From assembly GCA_002724585.1 (NCBI GenBank), contig PBPE01000086.1:1-42021 (forward strand): a stretch of 42,021 nucleotides of DNA, written 5' to 3'. Below the pieces are notes generated by a model, which made no database searches, was not told the DNA's origin, and saw only the letters and a list, made by a program, of their open reading frames with translations. Positions 25,276-33,743 of this stretch are shown piece by piece. How positions within the stretch are numbered: position 1 is the stretch's first letter; the number at the start of each line of letters is the position of its first letter. Origin of the DNA: Dehalococcoidia bacterium. GTDB lineage: Bacteria > Chloroflexota > Dehalococcoidia > Lucifugimonadales > UBA3495. A program made the translations under genes and the position numbers.

Positions 25276-26283
25276 GTGTCTCCACTTTTAGAAGTAAAAA
25301 ATCTAAGAACACATTTCTATACCTTTGAAGGAGTGGTCAAAGCCGTTGACGGGGTAAGCTACGATCTTGAAGAAGGTGAAACTCTTGGGCTAGTCGGAGA
25401 AAGCGGATGTGGCAAAAGTGTAAGCGCAATGTCGTTGATGCGTTTGATACCGGACCCGCCGGGTAAGATCGTAGAAGGAGAAATTCTGTTTGAAGGACAA
25501 GATGTCTTGCAGTTAAGCATGGATGAAATGAGGTTGATCAGAGGTGCGAAAATGTCCATGGTCTTCCAAGAGCCTATGACGTCTCTGAACCCAGTACTTA
25601 ATCTTGAAAAACAACTGGGCGAAACTTTACAGCTTCATAAAGGTATGAATAAACAGGAAGCCCGTCAGGAGTCAATAGAGTTACTCGCAAGGGTCGGTAT
25701 CCCAGACCCTGAACGTCGTATAAGCCAGTATCCACATCAATTCAGTGGCGGTATGCGTCAAAGAGTGATGATCGCTATGGCTTTAAGTTGCAACCCGAGG
25801 GTGATAATAGCAGATGAACCTACCACGGCATTGGATGTGACGATACAGGCTCAAATTCTGGAGTTGATGAAAGGGCTAACTCAAGAATTTGGGGTGGCGA
25901 TGATCGTTATTACGCACAATTTAGGCGTGGTGGCTAGATACGCAGATAGAATGAATATCATGTATGCTGGTAAGATAATAGAAAGAGGGGAATCAGCAGA
26001 AATATACAGGAATCCACGGCATCCATATACTGTAGGTTTGTTGAAGTCGGTTCCCAGGCTTGACTTGCCTCGTAGGACTAGGCTAGATCCCATTGAAGGA
26101 CAGCCTCCAGATTTAATAGCTGTTCCTACTGGATGTGCATTTCGTGCACGATGTAAATGGGCAGTGGATAAATGTGCTACAGATGAACCTGGTTTGGAAT
26201 CGGTTGCTGAAGGTCATTACTCCGCTTGCTGGAGGTCGGAAGATTTGGGGCCAGAAGCGTTAGACTTTCTCAACGACCAATAA
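25276..26283 (+). CDS. oppD: Oligopeptide/dipeptide ABC transporter ATPase, OppD/DppD type
   Basis: Cytosolic ATPase that powers uptake of peptides or related solutes. The 335 residues show Walker [11 protein letters not shown] (about 39-48), the Q-loop VFQEPMTSLNP, the ABC signature QFSGGMRQRV (about 155-164), Walker B VIIADEPTTALD and the H-loop His in VITHN. The C-terminal oligo_HPY extension carries the Cys cluster GCAFRARCKWAVDKC, which is characteristic of OppD/OppF. The GTG start has GGAGGA upstream. It forms a pair with the next gene, but no permease or binding protein is adjacent. Confidence 0.92.
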   Translation: MSPLLEVKNLRTHFYTFEGVVKAVDGVSYDLEEGETLGLVGESGCGKSVSAMSLMRLIPDPPGKIVEGEILFEGQDVLQLSMDEMRLIRGAKMSMVFQEPMTSLNPVLNLEKQLGETLQLHKGMNKQEARQESIELLARVGIPDPERRISQYPHQFSGGMRQRVMIAMALSCNPRVIIADEPTTALDVTIQAQILELMKGLTQEFGVAMIVITHNLGVVARYADRMNIMYAGKIIERGESAEIYRNPRHPYTVGLLKSVPRLDLPRRTRLDPIEGQPPDLIAVPTGCAFRARCKWAVDKCATDEPGLESVAEGHYSACWRSEDLGPEALDFLNDQ

Positions 26284-26362
26284 TGCGACATATATAGTAG
26301 GGAATTAAACGGCCTATTATAACGTTTATTCTTAAAACAAAATATTGTGAGAAGATGAGAGC

Positions 26363-27394
26363 ATGACCACTTTATCTACTGAAACTAACACCGGTAATAC
26401 TAGTACTCACGATGATGTACTCGTCGAGGTAAATAATCTCAAGATGCATTTTCCGGTTACCTCAGGATTGTTGTTCCAAAGAGAGGTAGCTCAGGTGAAA
26501 GCGGTGGACGGTGTAAGTTTTTCAATACGTAAAGGTGAAACATTAGGATTAGTGGGTGAAAGTGGTTGCGGTAAAACAACAACAGGGCGGTGTATTTTAC
26601 AATTATATAAACCGACTGATGGCGAAGTAATTTTCGAAGGCACTGATCTGACAAAATTAGGCAACCGTCAAATGCGCCAAATGCGTCGGCAAATGCAGAT
26701 CATTTTCCAGGATCCGTTTAGCTCGCTTAACCCTAGAATGACTGCGGGGGATATTATCGGAGAACCATTGGTTGTTCACGGACTAGTGAAAAATGGTCAA
26801 GAGAAGAGAGAAAAGGTCAGGAAGCTCTTAGATGATGTTGGCCTACACCCGTACATGGCAGACCGGTTCCCACACGAATTCAGCGGTGGACAACGCCAGA
26901 GAATAGGGGTTGCCAGAGCCTTGTCTGTCGAGCCGAAGCTGATTGTCTGTGATGAGCCCGTCTCTGCTCTTGATGTGTCCATTCAAGCTCAGGTAATAAA
27001 CCTACTTGAAGAATTACAGGAGCAATACGATCTGACTTTCCTATTTATAGCCCATGATTTGTCGGTCGTAAGGCATATAAGCGATCGTGTGGCAGTAATG
27101 TATTTAGGGAAAGTTGTTGAGATAGCAGACCGAAATGAAATATATCAAAACCCATTACATCCGTACACAAAAGCATTGTTGTCAGCAGTCCCTATCCCTG
27201 ATCCGGTCATCGACGCTCAACGTGAGCGTATCATACTAAGTGGGGAAGTACCTAGCCCGTTAAACCCACCAAGCGGATGTGTGTTTCATCCTAGATGTAG
27301 TATGGCTGTCGATAACTGTTCTCAATTTATACCAGAGCTTCGGGAAGTATCTCCGGGGCACTGGGTAGCATGCTCGGAAGTGGACGGTTACTAA
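26363..27394 (+). CDS. oppF: Oligopeptide/dipeptide ABC transporter ATPase, OppF/DppF type
   Basis: Second ATPase of the same transporter, expected to form a heterodimer with the OppD-type protein. Of 343 residues, Walker A is [11 protein letters not shown] (about 69-79), the Q-loop [14 protein letters not shown], the signature [17 protein letters not shown] and Walker [15 protein letters not shown]. The C-terminal HPY tail has [15 protein letters not shown]. The N-terminus has about 20 extra Thr/Asn-rich residues before the ABC domain. GAGA precedes the ATG. The spacing to oppD is 79 bases, and lepA follows after 98 bases. Confidence 0.92.
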   Translation: MTTLSTETNTGNTSTHDDVLVEVNNLKMHFPVTSGLLFQREVAQVKAVDGVSFSIRKGETLGLVGESGCGKTTTGRCILQLYKPTDGEVIFEGTDLTKLGNRQMRQMRRQMQIIFQDPFSSLNPRMTAGDIIGEPLVVHGLVKNGQEKREKVRKLLDDVGLHPYMADRFPHEFSGGQRQRIGVARALSVEPKLIVCDEPVSALDVSIQAQVINLLEELQEQYDLTFLFIAHDLSVVRHISDRVAVMYLGKVVEIADRNEIYQNPLHPYTKALLSAVPIPDPVIDAQRERIILSGEVPSPLNPPSGCVFHPRCSMAVDNCSQFIPELREVSPGHWVACSEVDGY

Positions 27395-27492
27395 GGCTTA
27401 GAGGTTTGCGCTGAGTAAGAGTTGCCAGTAATTGATAGTATTGGATACGGATTTTCTTGTAGGCGTAGTGTACCCGTGATAACATTCCTAGT

Positions 27493-29337
27493 ATGACCCC
27501 TGATTTAATTCGTAATTTCTGCATTATTGCTCATATCGACCATGGGAAGTCTACTCTCGCGGATCGATTTTTGGAGATTACTGCAACTGTCCGACCGCAA
27601 GAAATGAAAGCGCAGTTCATGGACCAGATGGATCTGGAACGAGAACGGGGTATTACCATAAAAGGTAAAGCAGTAACCATGAACCATCACTATGTTGATG
27701 GTACGTGCTATCAGTTGAATCTTATTGATACACCAGGACATGTCGATTTTAGTTACGAGGTGTCTCGCGCACTGGCAGCTTGCGAGGGAGCTCTTCTCGT
27801 CGTTGATGCAAGCCAGGGGATCGAAGCACAGACAATAGCTAACACACTATTGGCAATGGAATACGATCTTGAACTTATACCGGTAGTAAACAAAGTTGAC
27901 CTACCACAGGCCGAACCAGAGAGAGTCGCGGCAGAACTTGAGCAAGTATTTGGATTTAAACAAGATGAGATACTTTTTGTTTCCGCAAAAGAAGGTGGGG
28001 GTGCAAAAGAGATACTTGATGCTGTTATAGAACGTGTTCCACCTCCGAGAGGCCAACAAGCAAATGCGTTCAGAGCGCTAGTGTTTGATTCTGTATATAA
28101 CTCCTATAAGGGCATAATAGGCTATGTTCGTGTAGAAGACGGGGAAATATCCAAAAATGACCGCATTCTGGTGATGTCATCGGGTAAAGCTGCGGAAATT
28201 GTTGAGATAGGGATATTCGCACCTACGCCTAAGCCTGTAGAAACCCTGTACAGTGGGCAAGTTGGGTATATAGCTACAGGGTTTAAGGATGTACAGGAAT
28301 GCGGAGTAGGGGACACTCTTAGTAATTATGCTGATCCGGCTACGGATCCCCTTCCTGGTTATGTTGAACTTAAATCCATGGTATTCGCAGGCCTGTATCC
28401 TGCAGATGGCGAAGATTATAACAATCTTAGGGCTGCTCTAGAAAAATTGAGACTTAACGATGCTTCTTTATCCATGGAACCAGACACTAGCACGGCATTA
28501 GGGTTTGGATTTAGATGTGGATTTTTGGGCTTAATGCACCTAGAGATTATCCAAGAAAGATTAGAGCGTGAATATGATCTTGATTTAATTGTCACCGCGC
28601 CGAGTGTTGCATATCGGGTAATACTAAACTCCGGGGAAACGGTACTAGTTGATAATCCGTCCAAGCTTCCTTCGCCAAGTGATCTACAAGAAATACAAGA
28701 ACCGATACTTAATCTGACTATTGTAGCTCCAAGTAAGTATGTCGGAGCAATAATGGAATTAATGCACTCTCGGAGGTCAGATTATAAGCGAGTGGAATAC
28801 ATACAAGGATATGGTGATAGTGGAGGGAGTTCTAAGTCGTCCGACCAATCTAGAGTGGTAATGGAATACGCAATGCCATTGTCCGAATTATTGGCGGATT
28901 TTTTCAATCAACTAAAATCCAAGACTCAGGGATATGCTTCTCTGGATTATACGTTTGAAGGGTACAGGGCAGCACCTTTAGTGAAAGTCGATATTTTAGT
29001 CAACCATCAATCTGTTGAAGCTTTATCTATGATTGTTCATCGAGAACAGTCCGTTTACGTAGGCCGAGCTGCAGTGCAAAAACTTCATTCTACTATCCCG
29101 CGCCAGTTATTTGAGGTTCCTATACAGGCGGCGATAGGGGGACGGGTGGTTGCACGTGAAACAGTTCGAGCTGTACGAAAAGATGTGTTAGCTAAGTGCT
29201 ATGGAGGAGATATTACCCGTAAGCGCAAATTGCTCGAAAAGCAAAAAGAAGGTAAGAAGAGACTTAAAAGTATCGGTAGGGTGGAAGTGCCACAAGAGGC
29301 GTTTCTTAGTCTCTTAGGAATAGGTGACGACCGGTAA
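27493..29337 (+). CDS. lepA: Elongation factor 4 (LepA), ribosome-associated GTPase
   Basis: Translational GTPase that acts on the ribosome during elongation or initiation. The 614 residues show G1 AHIDHGKST (about 13-21), the switch region ERGITIKGKAV, G3 DTPGHVDFSYEV, G4 NKVDLPQAEPERV and G5 SAKEGGG. The LepA-specific C-terminal domain ends TRKRKLLEKQKEGKKRLK followed by VEVPQEAFLSLL. The length is slightly above the usual 600. No clear ribosome-binding site is seen before the ATG. The gene converges with the DinB-like gene over a small hairpin. Confidence 0.97.
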   Translation: MTPDLIRNFCIIAHIDHGKSTLADRFLEITATVRPQEMKAQFMDQMDLERERGITIKGKAVTMNHHYVDGTCYQLNLIDTPGHVDFSYEVSRALAACEGALLVVDASQGIEAQTIANTLLAMEYDLELIPVVNKVDLPQAEPERVAAELEQVFGFKQDEILFVSAKEGGGAKEILDAVIERVPPPRGQQANAFRALVFDSVYNSYKGIIGYVRVEDGEISKNDRILVMSSGKAAEIVEIGIFAPTPKPVETLYSGQVGYIATGFKDVQECGVGDTLSNYADPATDPLPGYVELKSMVFAGLYPADGEDYNNLRAALEKLRLNDASLSMEPDTSTALGFGFRCGFLGLMHLEIIQERLEREYDLDLIVTAPSVAYRVILNSGETVLVDNPSKLPSPSDLQEIQEPILNLTIVAPSKYVGAIMELMHSRRSDYKRVEYIQGYGDSGGSSKSSDQSRVVMEYAMPLSELLADFFNQLKSKTQGYASLDYTFEGYRAAPLVKVDILVNHQSVEALSMIVHREQSVYVGRAAVQKLHSTIPRQLFEVPIQAAIGGRVVARETVRAVRKDVLAKCYGGDITRKRKLLEKQKEGKKRLKSIGRVEVPQEAFLSLLGIGDDR

Positions 29338-29358
29338 CTTCTGGGCTCCTTGGAGCGT

Positions 29359-29379
29359 ATTATTTCATTTGGAAATAAT
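29359..29379. terminator. AT-rich hairpin between convergent lepA and the DinB-like gene
   Basis: An 8-bp inverted repeat, ATTATTTC (29359-29366) and GAAATAAT (29372-29379), has a 5-base loop. Its place between two converging genes suggests a shared weak terminator. There is no GC-rich stem or long T-run. Confidence 0.35.
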
Positions 29380-29870
29380 TACTTCCCGAGTTCACATTTC
29401 AAAAGTTCTAATTGTTCTAAGTGTGCTATCCAATGTCTAGCGAACAGCCCTCTTAGTAGGTTTTCTAAAGACCTTACCTCATCTGTTTCACGTGATAGAT
29501 GATGGCAAATGACTGTAGTTTCTTCCAGTGACTTAAGTGTGGCCTCGGAAACTACTGATTCTATTTGGTCTAGAATAGATATCAAATCAGCTACTCCGTC
29601 CTGTAGAGTGCTCTTTTGTCGCTCTGATGTCACATTAGTCAAATCAGGCGTAAGGTCGAATTCGAGTACACTGTTGGATATCATTCCTTGAAACAGTGCT
29701 CCAAGTCCTCCTGCAGGAGTATCAGACAGATGGTAGATAATCTCCCGAGTAGACCAAGATTCATTTTGGGTGGTCTCGTCCATACAGTTATCCATACCGG
29801 ATAAGACATTTAACATTCTATTGCGGATAGCTATTGTGTTTTCTAGATGAGTTGGTGCTTTCTCCGTCAT
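29379..29870 (-). CDS. DinB/YfiT-like four-helix bundle protein
   Basis: A 163-residue helical protein of the DinB_2 kind. WSTREIIYHLSD (His47) and ARHWIAHLEQLELLK (His146 and His150) supply the three His that usually bind a metal in this superfamily. The function is not known from sequence; relatives include thiol (mycothiol/bacillithiol)-dependent transferases. ATG 29870 is chosen over GTG 29879 because AGGAG lies 8 bases upstream, overlapping the end of galU. It is therefore likely to be translated from the same mRNA as galU. Confidence 0.75.
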   Translation of the reverse strand: MTEKAPTHLENTIAIRNRMLNVLSGMDNCMDETTQNESWSTREIIYHLSDTPAGGLGALFQGMISNSVLEFDLTPDLTNVTSERQKSTLQDGVADLISILDQIESVVSEATLKSLEETTVICHHLSRETDEVRSLENLLRGLFARHWIAHLEQLELLKCELGK

Positions 29871-29881
29871 GATACACACTC

Positions 29882-30778
29882 CTAAGTGGCGGAATTTGAT
29901 GAAGCTGATAGTAAAGACCCCAATAGCTGGATAATATCTTGTTTCATGTCATTCCTGGCTAAACCAAATTCTAAGCTCGCTCTTAGTAAGCCAAAGGGGG
30001 TTCCTCCGTCGTATCTTACCCCTTCGAATTCATAAGCAAGAATACGTTCAGTGTTTAGTGCCAAGGATAATGCGTCCGTCAGTTGTATTTCGTTTTTGGC
30101 TCCAGTTTTGGTATTACGTAAATCATTGAATATAGTATGAGGCAGGATGTATCTTCCGACTATGCATAAGTTAGATGGCGCTTGGTCCATAGCAGGTTTC
30201 TCTACAAGGGATTCGATTTGGTGGAGATTGTCAGATATGCGATTGCCAGATATTACACCGTATTTATCAACTGATTCCCAAGGTACTGCTTCAACCGCAA
30301 TGACCCCACTGCCGTAGGCATTATAAATGTCTATCATTTGTCTAAGTGCACCTGGTGTGTTTGTGATGATATCGTCTGGCAATACTATGGCAAATGGGTT
30401 GTCGCCGATAGCAGCGTGTGCAGTCAGCACCGCATGGCCTAATCCTAAGGGTTCTTCCTGGACTACATAAGATACTTGGTCTCCAGTCGGTATGTTTTTA
30501 ACTAATTCAATTAACTTGTGTCCATCTGTCGAGGATAAGTGCTTTTCCAATTCAGTATTGTCTCGGAAGTACGACGATATGGATTCTTTTCCCGGTGATA
30601 CGACTAGTATGATTTCCTCTATTCCTGCTTCAATGACTTCTTCAATAACAAATTGCAACATGGGCTTGTCTAGAATGGGGAGCATCTCCTTCGGTACTGC
30701 TTTTGTAACCGGTAAAAATCTGCTTCCGAGGCCTGCTGCTGGTATGATTGCCTTGGTTATTTGTCGATGATTTACCAT
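29882..30778 (-). CDS. galU: UTP-glucose-1-phosphate uridylyltransferase
   Basis: Makes UDP-glucose for cell-envelope glycans. The N-terminus AIIPAAGLGSRFLPVTKAVP has the nucleotide-binding loop with its catalytic Arg and Lys. EMLPILDKPMLQFVIEE, ILVVSPGKESI, EPLGLGHAVL, AIVLPDDII and VEKPAMDQAPSNLCIVGRYI are all GalU hallmarks. ATG 30778 gives 298 residues, the family norm; a GTG at 30814 would add 12 residues. No clear ribosome-binding site is found at either. It is the first gene of a pair with the DinB-like gene and is divergent from the SRP RNA. Confidence 0.95.
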   Translation of the reverse strand: MVNHRQITKAIIPAAGLGSRFLPVTKAVPKEMLPILDKPMLQFVIEEVIEAGIEEIILVVSPGKESISSYFRDNTELEKHLSSTDGHKLIELVKNIPTGDQVSYVVQEEPLGLGHAVLTAHAAIGDNPFAIVLPDDIITNTPGALRQMIDIYNAYGSGVIAVEAVPWESVDKYGVISGNRISDNLHQIESLVEKPAMDQAPSNLCIVGRYILPHTIFNDLRNTKTGAKNEIQLTDALSLALNTERILAYEFEGVRYDGGTPFGLLRASLEFGLARNDMKQDIIQLLGSLLSASSNSAT

Positions 30779-30851
30779 GACAAAGATTCTAGCATTCCAT
30801 GGTCTAATTGACACCTATATCGACCTAATCTAACATTAGCTATGAGATCGT

Positions 30852-31060
30852 GCTAGGCGGGGAGTTAGCGGTGCCCTGTACCCGCAATCCGCTACAGCGG
30901 GGCGTAATCCCCTTCCAGAGGCTCAATGTGATAGACCCCTGTGTCGGTATTGGGGTGTTGACGACCGGGTCCCACGCGGCATAGACTTGTGAACCCCGCC
31001 AGGTCCGGAAGGAAGCAACGGTAAATGAGATCCTATGGGTGCCGTGGGAGTGCCTGGTTT
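30852..31060 (+). ncRNA. ffs: Signal recognition particle RNA (4.5S/6S type, with Alu domain)
   Basis: The universal domain IV motif CCAGGTCCGGAAGGAAGCA is present, with the GGAA tetraloop at 31007-31010. The 5' part contains the conserved Alu sequence AGCGGTGCCCTGTACCCGC and TCCGCTACAGCGGGGC. The ends pair (GCTAGGC at the 5' end with GCCTGGT at the 3' end). It is therefore the long type with Alu and S domains, as in Gram-positives and Chloroflexota, rather than the short E. coli type. The exact ends are estimated from the closing helix. Confidence 0.93.
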
Positions 31061-31154
31061 GAGTTCCGGTTTTGATACACGTCTATTACACTTAGTCGAA
31101 GAAGGGTGCACGGTCTCTTTTATCCAGAGAGGGTATTTGAATAATAATTCTCAC

Positions 31155-31952
31155 ATGCGGCGTTCGCCTAGGAAATCATTAGGTCAGCATTTCTTGGTGG
31201 ATGGGGCATACCTGAATAGGATAATGAAAGCTGCTCAGATTTCCAGTTCTGATATTATTCTTGAAGTGGGGCCAGGGAGAGGATCACTCACTTCTAGACT
31301 GGTAGATTCAGCTCAGGAAGTTATCTGTATTGAAATAGATCAGGATTTAGCGGGTACACTACCTGAAAAACTTGGAATGCCTTCGAATCTGACTGTAGTA
31401 AATGCTGATGCGAGACAGTTTAATATTGATGCAATTATAAACAGTCAGAAGTATAAGCTTGTTGCTAATTTACCCTATTATGCGGCTACACCGATCATAC
31501 GGAGATTCTTGGAAGATGAAAATCCCCCTCAACTACTAGTTGTGATGGTTCAAAGGGAAGTGGCTAAGGCAATGGTAGCTAAACCCGGGAATATGAGTAT
31601 GTTGTCCGTAGCGACCCAATGTTATGCGGATTCTAGATTGGTGTGTCACGTGCCAGCTAAAGCTTTCAGGCCGCCTCCGTCGGTAGTGTCCTCTGTAGTA
31701 TCACTTGAACCGCGTTCTGAACCATATGTTGCTAGAGAAAAACGGGACACGTTTTTCTCTATAGTTAGGGCGGGGTTTTCCGCGCGCAGGAAACAACTTA
31801 AGAATTCTTTGAGTCATGGTTTGGGTATAGATGCTGGTATTGTTGCGACGTCTTTAGATAAGGCCGACATTGATGGAACACGCCGCGCCGAAACATTAAG
31901 TTTGAGCGAGTGGGTGAATTTGCATCTGATAATGGAGACTACAGTCGAGTGA
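31155..31952 (+). CDS. ksgA: 16S rRNA dimethyladenosine transferase KsgA/RsmA
   Basis: Dimethylates two adjacent adenosines in the 3' hairpin of 16S rRNA (A1518/A1519). The 265 residues show KSLGQHFLVD at the start, the SAM motif ILEVGPGRGSLTSRL (about 35-49), CIEIDQDLAGTL and the catalytic motif VANLPYYAATPII (about 98-110). The family's C-terminal RAGFSARRKQLKNSL is also present. ATG 31155 is chosen; a TTG at 31137 behind GAGAGGG is the alternative. The longer open frame from 31035 runs through the SRP RNA and is rejected. The stop overlaps the GTG of ispE by four bases. Confidence 0.95.
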   Translation: MRRSPRKSLGQHFLVDGAYLNRIMKAAQISSSDIILEVGPGRGSLTSRLVDSAQEVICIEIDQDLAGTLPEKLGMPSNLTVVNADARQFNIDAIINSQKYKLVANLPYYAATPIIRRFLEDENPPQLLVVMVQREVAKAMVAKPGNMSMLSVATQCYADSRLVCHVPAKAFRPPPSVVSSVVSLEPRSEPYVAREKRDTFFSIVRAGFSARRKQLKNSLSHGLGIDAGIVATSLDKADIDGTRRAETLSLSEWVNLHLIMETTVE

Positions 31953-32803
31953 AAATACATGCACCTGGGAAAATAAACCTGAGCCTAGAGATTCTTGCCC
32001 GTAGAAGCGATGATTTTCATGAAATTAAAACCGTTATCCAGCGTATAGATCTATCGGATGTTATCGAAATTGAAGAATGTCCTCAGTTGATTGTGGAGTG
32101 CGATGACCAAAGTATATGTGATGATATCAATTTGGTTAGGAGAGTTGCTGATAAATTATTAGACCACACTGGGTGCGGTCTGGGGGCATATATTAGATTG
32201 CAGAAACATATTCCCGTGGGTTTTGGTCTGGGAGGCGGAAGTAGTGATGCTGCAGCGACTATCAAGGCATTAAACAAATTATGGGATCTAAATCTGTCAT
32301 CGGGAGTTTTGGCAGATATAGGCGCTAGTGTGGGTTCTGACATACCGGCTCTATTGTGTGAAACCACAGTTTTGGGTGAAGGTAGAGGAGAATTAATATC
32401 GAGGGCACCAGGGCTAGATGGTACGCCTATCATACTTATATTTCCTAAACTTACGATGGCTAACAAGACAAAGCAGATGTATGGAAAGATTAGGCCTGAT
32501 CATTACACTGATGGGACGGTAACGGACAGACTGATACATAATCTGCGGAACGAGTTGATTGTTGAGGCCGACATGTTTAATGGCTTTGAAACAGTTGCCT
32601 TTGAAACCTTTGATGGTCTCCAAATTTTGAAAGATTCTGTCGAGGGAAAAACAGGCTTATCGCTACATCTTTGCGGTTCAGGGCCTGCAATGTTTGCTAT
32701 TGACAAGCCAACTGGTATATATACAGAGGTTAGCGAAATTTGCTCATTCTATGAGGCTGAGACCAAACTAGTACATGCTATAATTTCAAGTCAAATGTAC
32801 TAA
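31949..32803 (+). CDS. ispE: 4-diphosphocytidyl-2-C-methyl-D-erythritol kinase
   Basis: GHMP kinase of the MEP route to isoprenoids. The N-terminal APGKINLSLEI carries the substrate Lys and Asn. The ATP-binding GHMP loop is PVGFGLGGGSSDAAATI (about 86-102). LCGSGPAMFAI near the C-terminus closes the fold. GTG 31949 is preferred because it gives a GTGA overlap with the ksgA stop, a GGAG about 12 bases upstream, and 284 residues, close to the usual length. The open frame extends upstream to 31910 inside ksgA. Confidence 0.94.
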   Translation: MKIHAPGKINLSLEILARRSDDFHEIKTVIQRIDLSDVIEIEECPQLIVECDDQSICDDINLVRRVADKLLDHTGCGLGAYIRLQKHIPVGFGLGGGSSDAAATIKALNKLWDLNLSSGVLADIGASVGSDIPALLCETTVLGEGRGELISRAPGLDGTPIILIFPKLTMANKTKQMYGKIRPDHYTDGTVTDRLIHNLRNELIVEADMFNGFETVAFETFDGLQILKDSVEGKTGLSLHLCGSGPAMFAIDKPTGIYTEVSEICSFYEAETKLVHAIISSQMY

Positions 32804-32838
32804 TAATTACATATGAGAAAGTTTAGGCGAGATGCATT

Positions 32839-33726
32839 ATGAATGTTTTGGGAACCATTTCGATACCATTTGATCCATATATAATTGGCCTGGGGCCATT
32901 CCTATTCTCGTGGCACGGATTTTTTACGGTTGTTGGTGTGGCTGTGGCTGTTTACTTGGTCCATAAATTTGGGACAAGGCAAGGCCTGAGCTCAGATGCA
33001 ATACTATCTATAGCAATGTGGTGCATCATTGGTGGCATAGTCGGAGCTCGTATATTACATGTAGTGGACTTTTGGAACAGCGGAGGAGTCTGTGGAAAGG
33101 CTTTTACTGGTTATGGAGACTGCCCCTTAACGATATTTATGGTTTGGAAGGGCGGTATAGCGATTCTCGGTGCGGTATTGGGAGGATTTGCGGGTGGATC
33201 AGGCTATATTATGGTCAGAAATTCGGATTGGTTTCTAGCGATATGGGATAAGTGTTTCAAATTCTTGGGAAAGCCTCAGACAATACAGTTGCCCCACATT
33301 GGTAGTTTCGCTGACCTTGTAGCTCCGTGTCTTCTTCTCGGTATGGCGATTGGTAGAATTGGAGACGTTATAAATGGTGAGCATTTTGCGAGATTTACTA
33401 CGTTACCCTGGGGTGTGGTCTATACTCATCCGGACAGCCCTGCCATAAATCGGCCTGCGAGTCATCCAGCTGTCGCCTATGAATTAATATTCGATCTGAT
33501 CATAGTAGTTGTTTTGTGGTTTGCTAAAGATAAGCTGAGACCGGATGGTATGGTATTCGCGCTGGCGCTGAGTTTATACGCACTAGGAAGATTCTTTATA
33601 AGCTTCCTCAGAATAGAGGCAAATACGTACTTTGGTTTGAACGAAGCGCAGATTGTGTGTTTGGCAATTCTAATAGTTACTGTGCCGTTATTAGTTTACA
33701 AGGCTAGTTTGGTAAGGCGTTCGTGA
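32839..33726 (+). CDS. lgt: Prolipoprotein diacylglyceryl transferase
   Basis: Membrane enzyme that moves diacylglycerol from phosphatidylglycerol to the lipobox Cys of prolipoproteins. The 295 residues have about seven hydrophobic segments. The Lgt signature is AIGRIGDVINGEHFARFTT (about 173-191) with its conserved Arg, Asn-Gly-Glu and His. FSWHGFFTVVGV near residue 22, GARILHVVDFW and SHPAVAYELIFD are the other conserved parts. The loop GGVCGKAFTGYGDCPL contains two Cys. It ends 17 bases before the convergent fabF. Confidence 0.94.
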   Translation: MNVLGTISIPFDPYIIGLGPFLFSWHGFFTVVGVAVAVYLVHKFGTRQGLSSDAILSIAMWCIIGGIVGARILHVVDFWNSGGVCGKAFTGYGDCPLTIFMVWKGGIAILGAVLGGFAGGSGYIMVRNSDWFLAIWDKCFKFLGKPQTIQLPHIGSFADLVAPCLLLGMAIGRIGDVINGEHFARFTTLPWGVVYTHPDSPAINRPASHPAVAYELIFDLIIVVVLWFAKDKLRPDGMVFALALSLYALGRFFISFLRIEANTYFGLNEAQIVCLAILIVTVPLLVYKASLVRRS

Positions 33727-33743
33727 TCTTGATCAAGATTGGG

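Noticed and set aside
31035-31154. N-terminal extension of ksgA beginning MGAVGVPG
   Set aside because: It is read through the 3' part of the SRP RNA; KsgA proteins begin near the SLGQHF motif, so ATG 31155 is used.
33726-33739. Perfect 14-base palindrome ATCTTGATCAAGAT at the end of lgt
   Set aside because: It has no loop and no T-run, so it is too short for a terminator; a chance palindrome or weak site is as likely.
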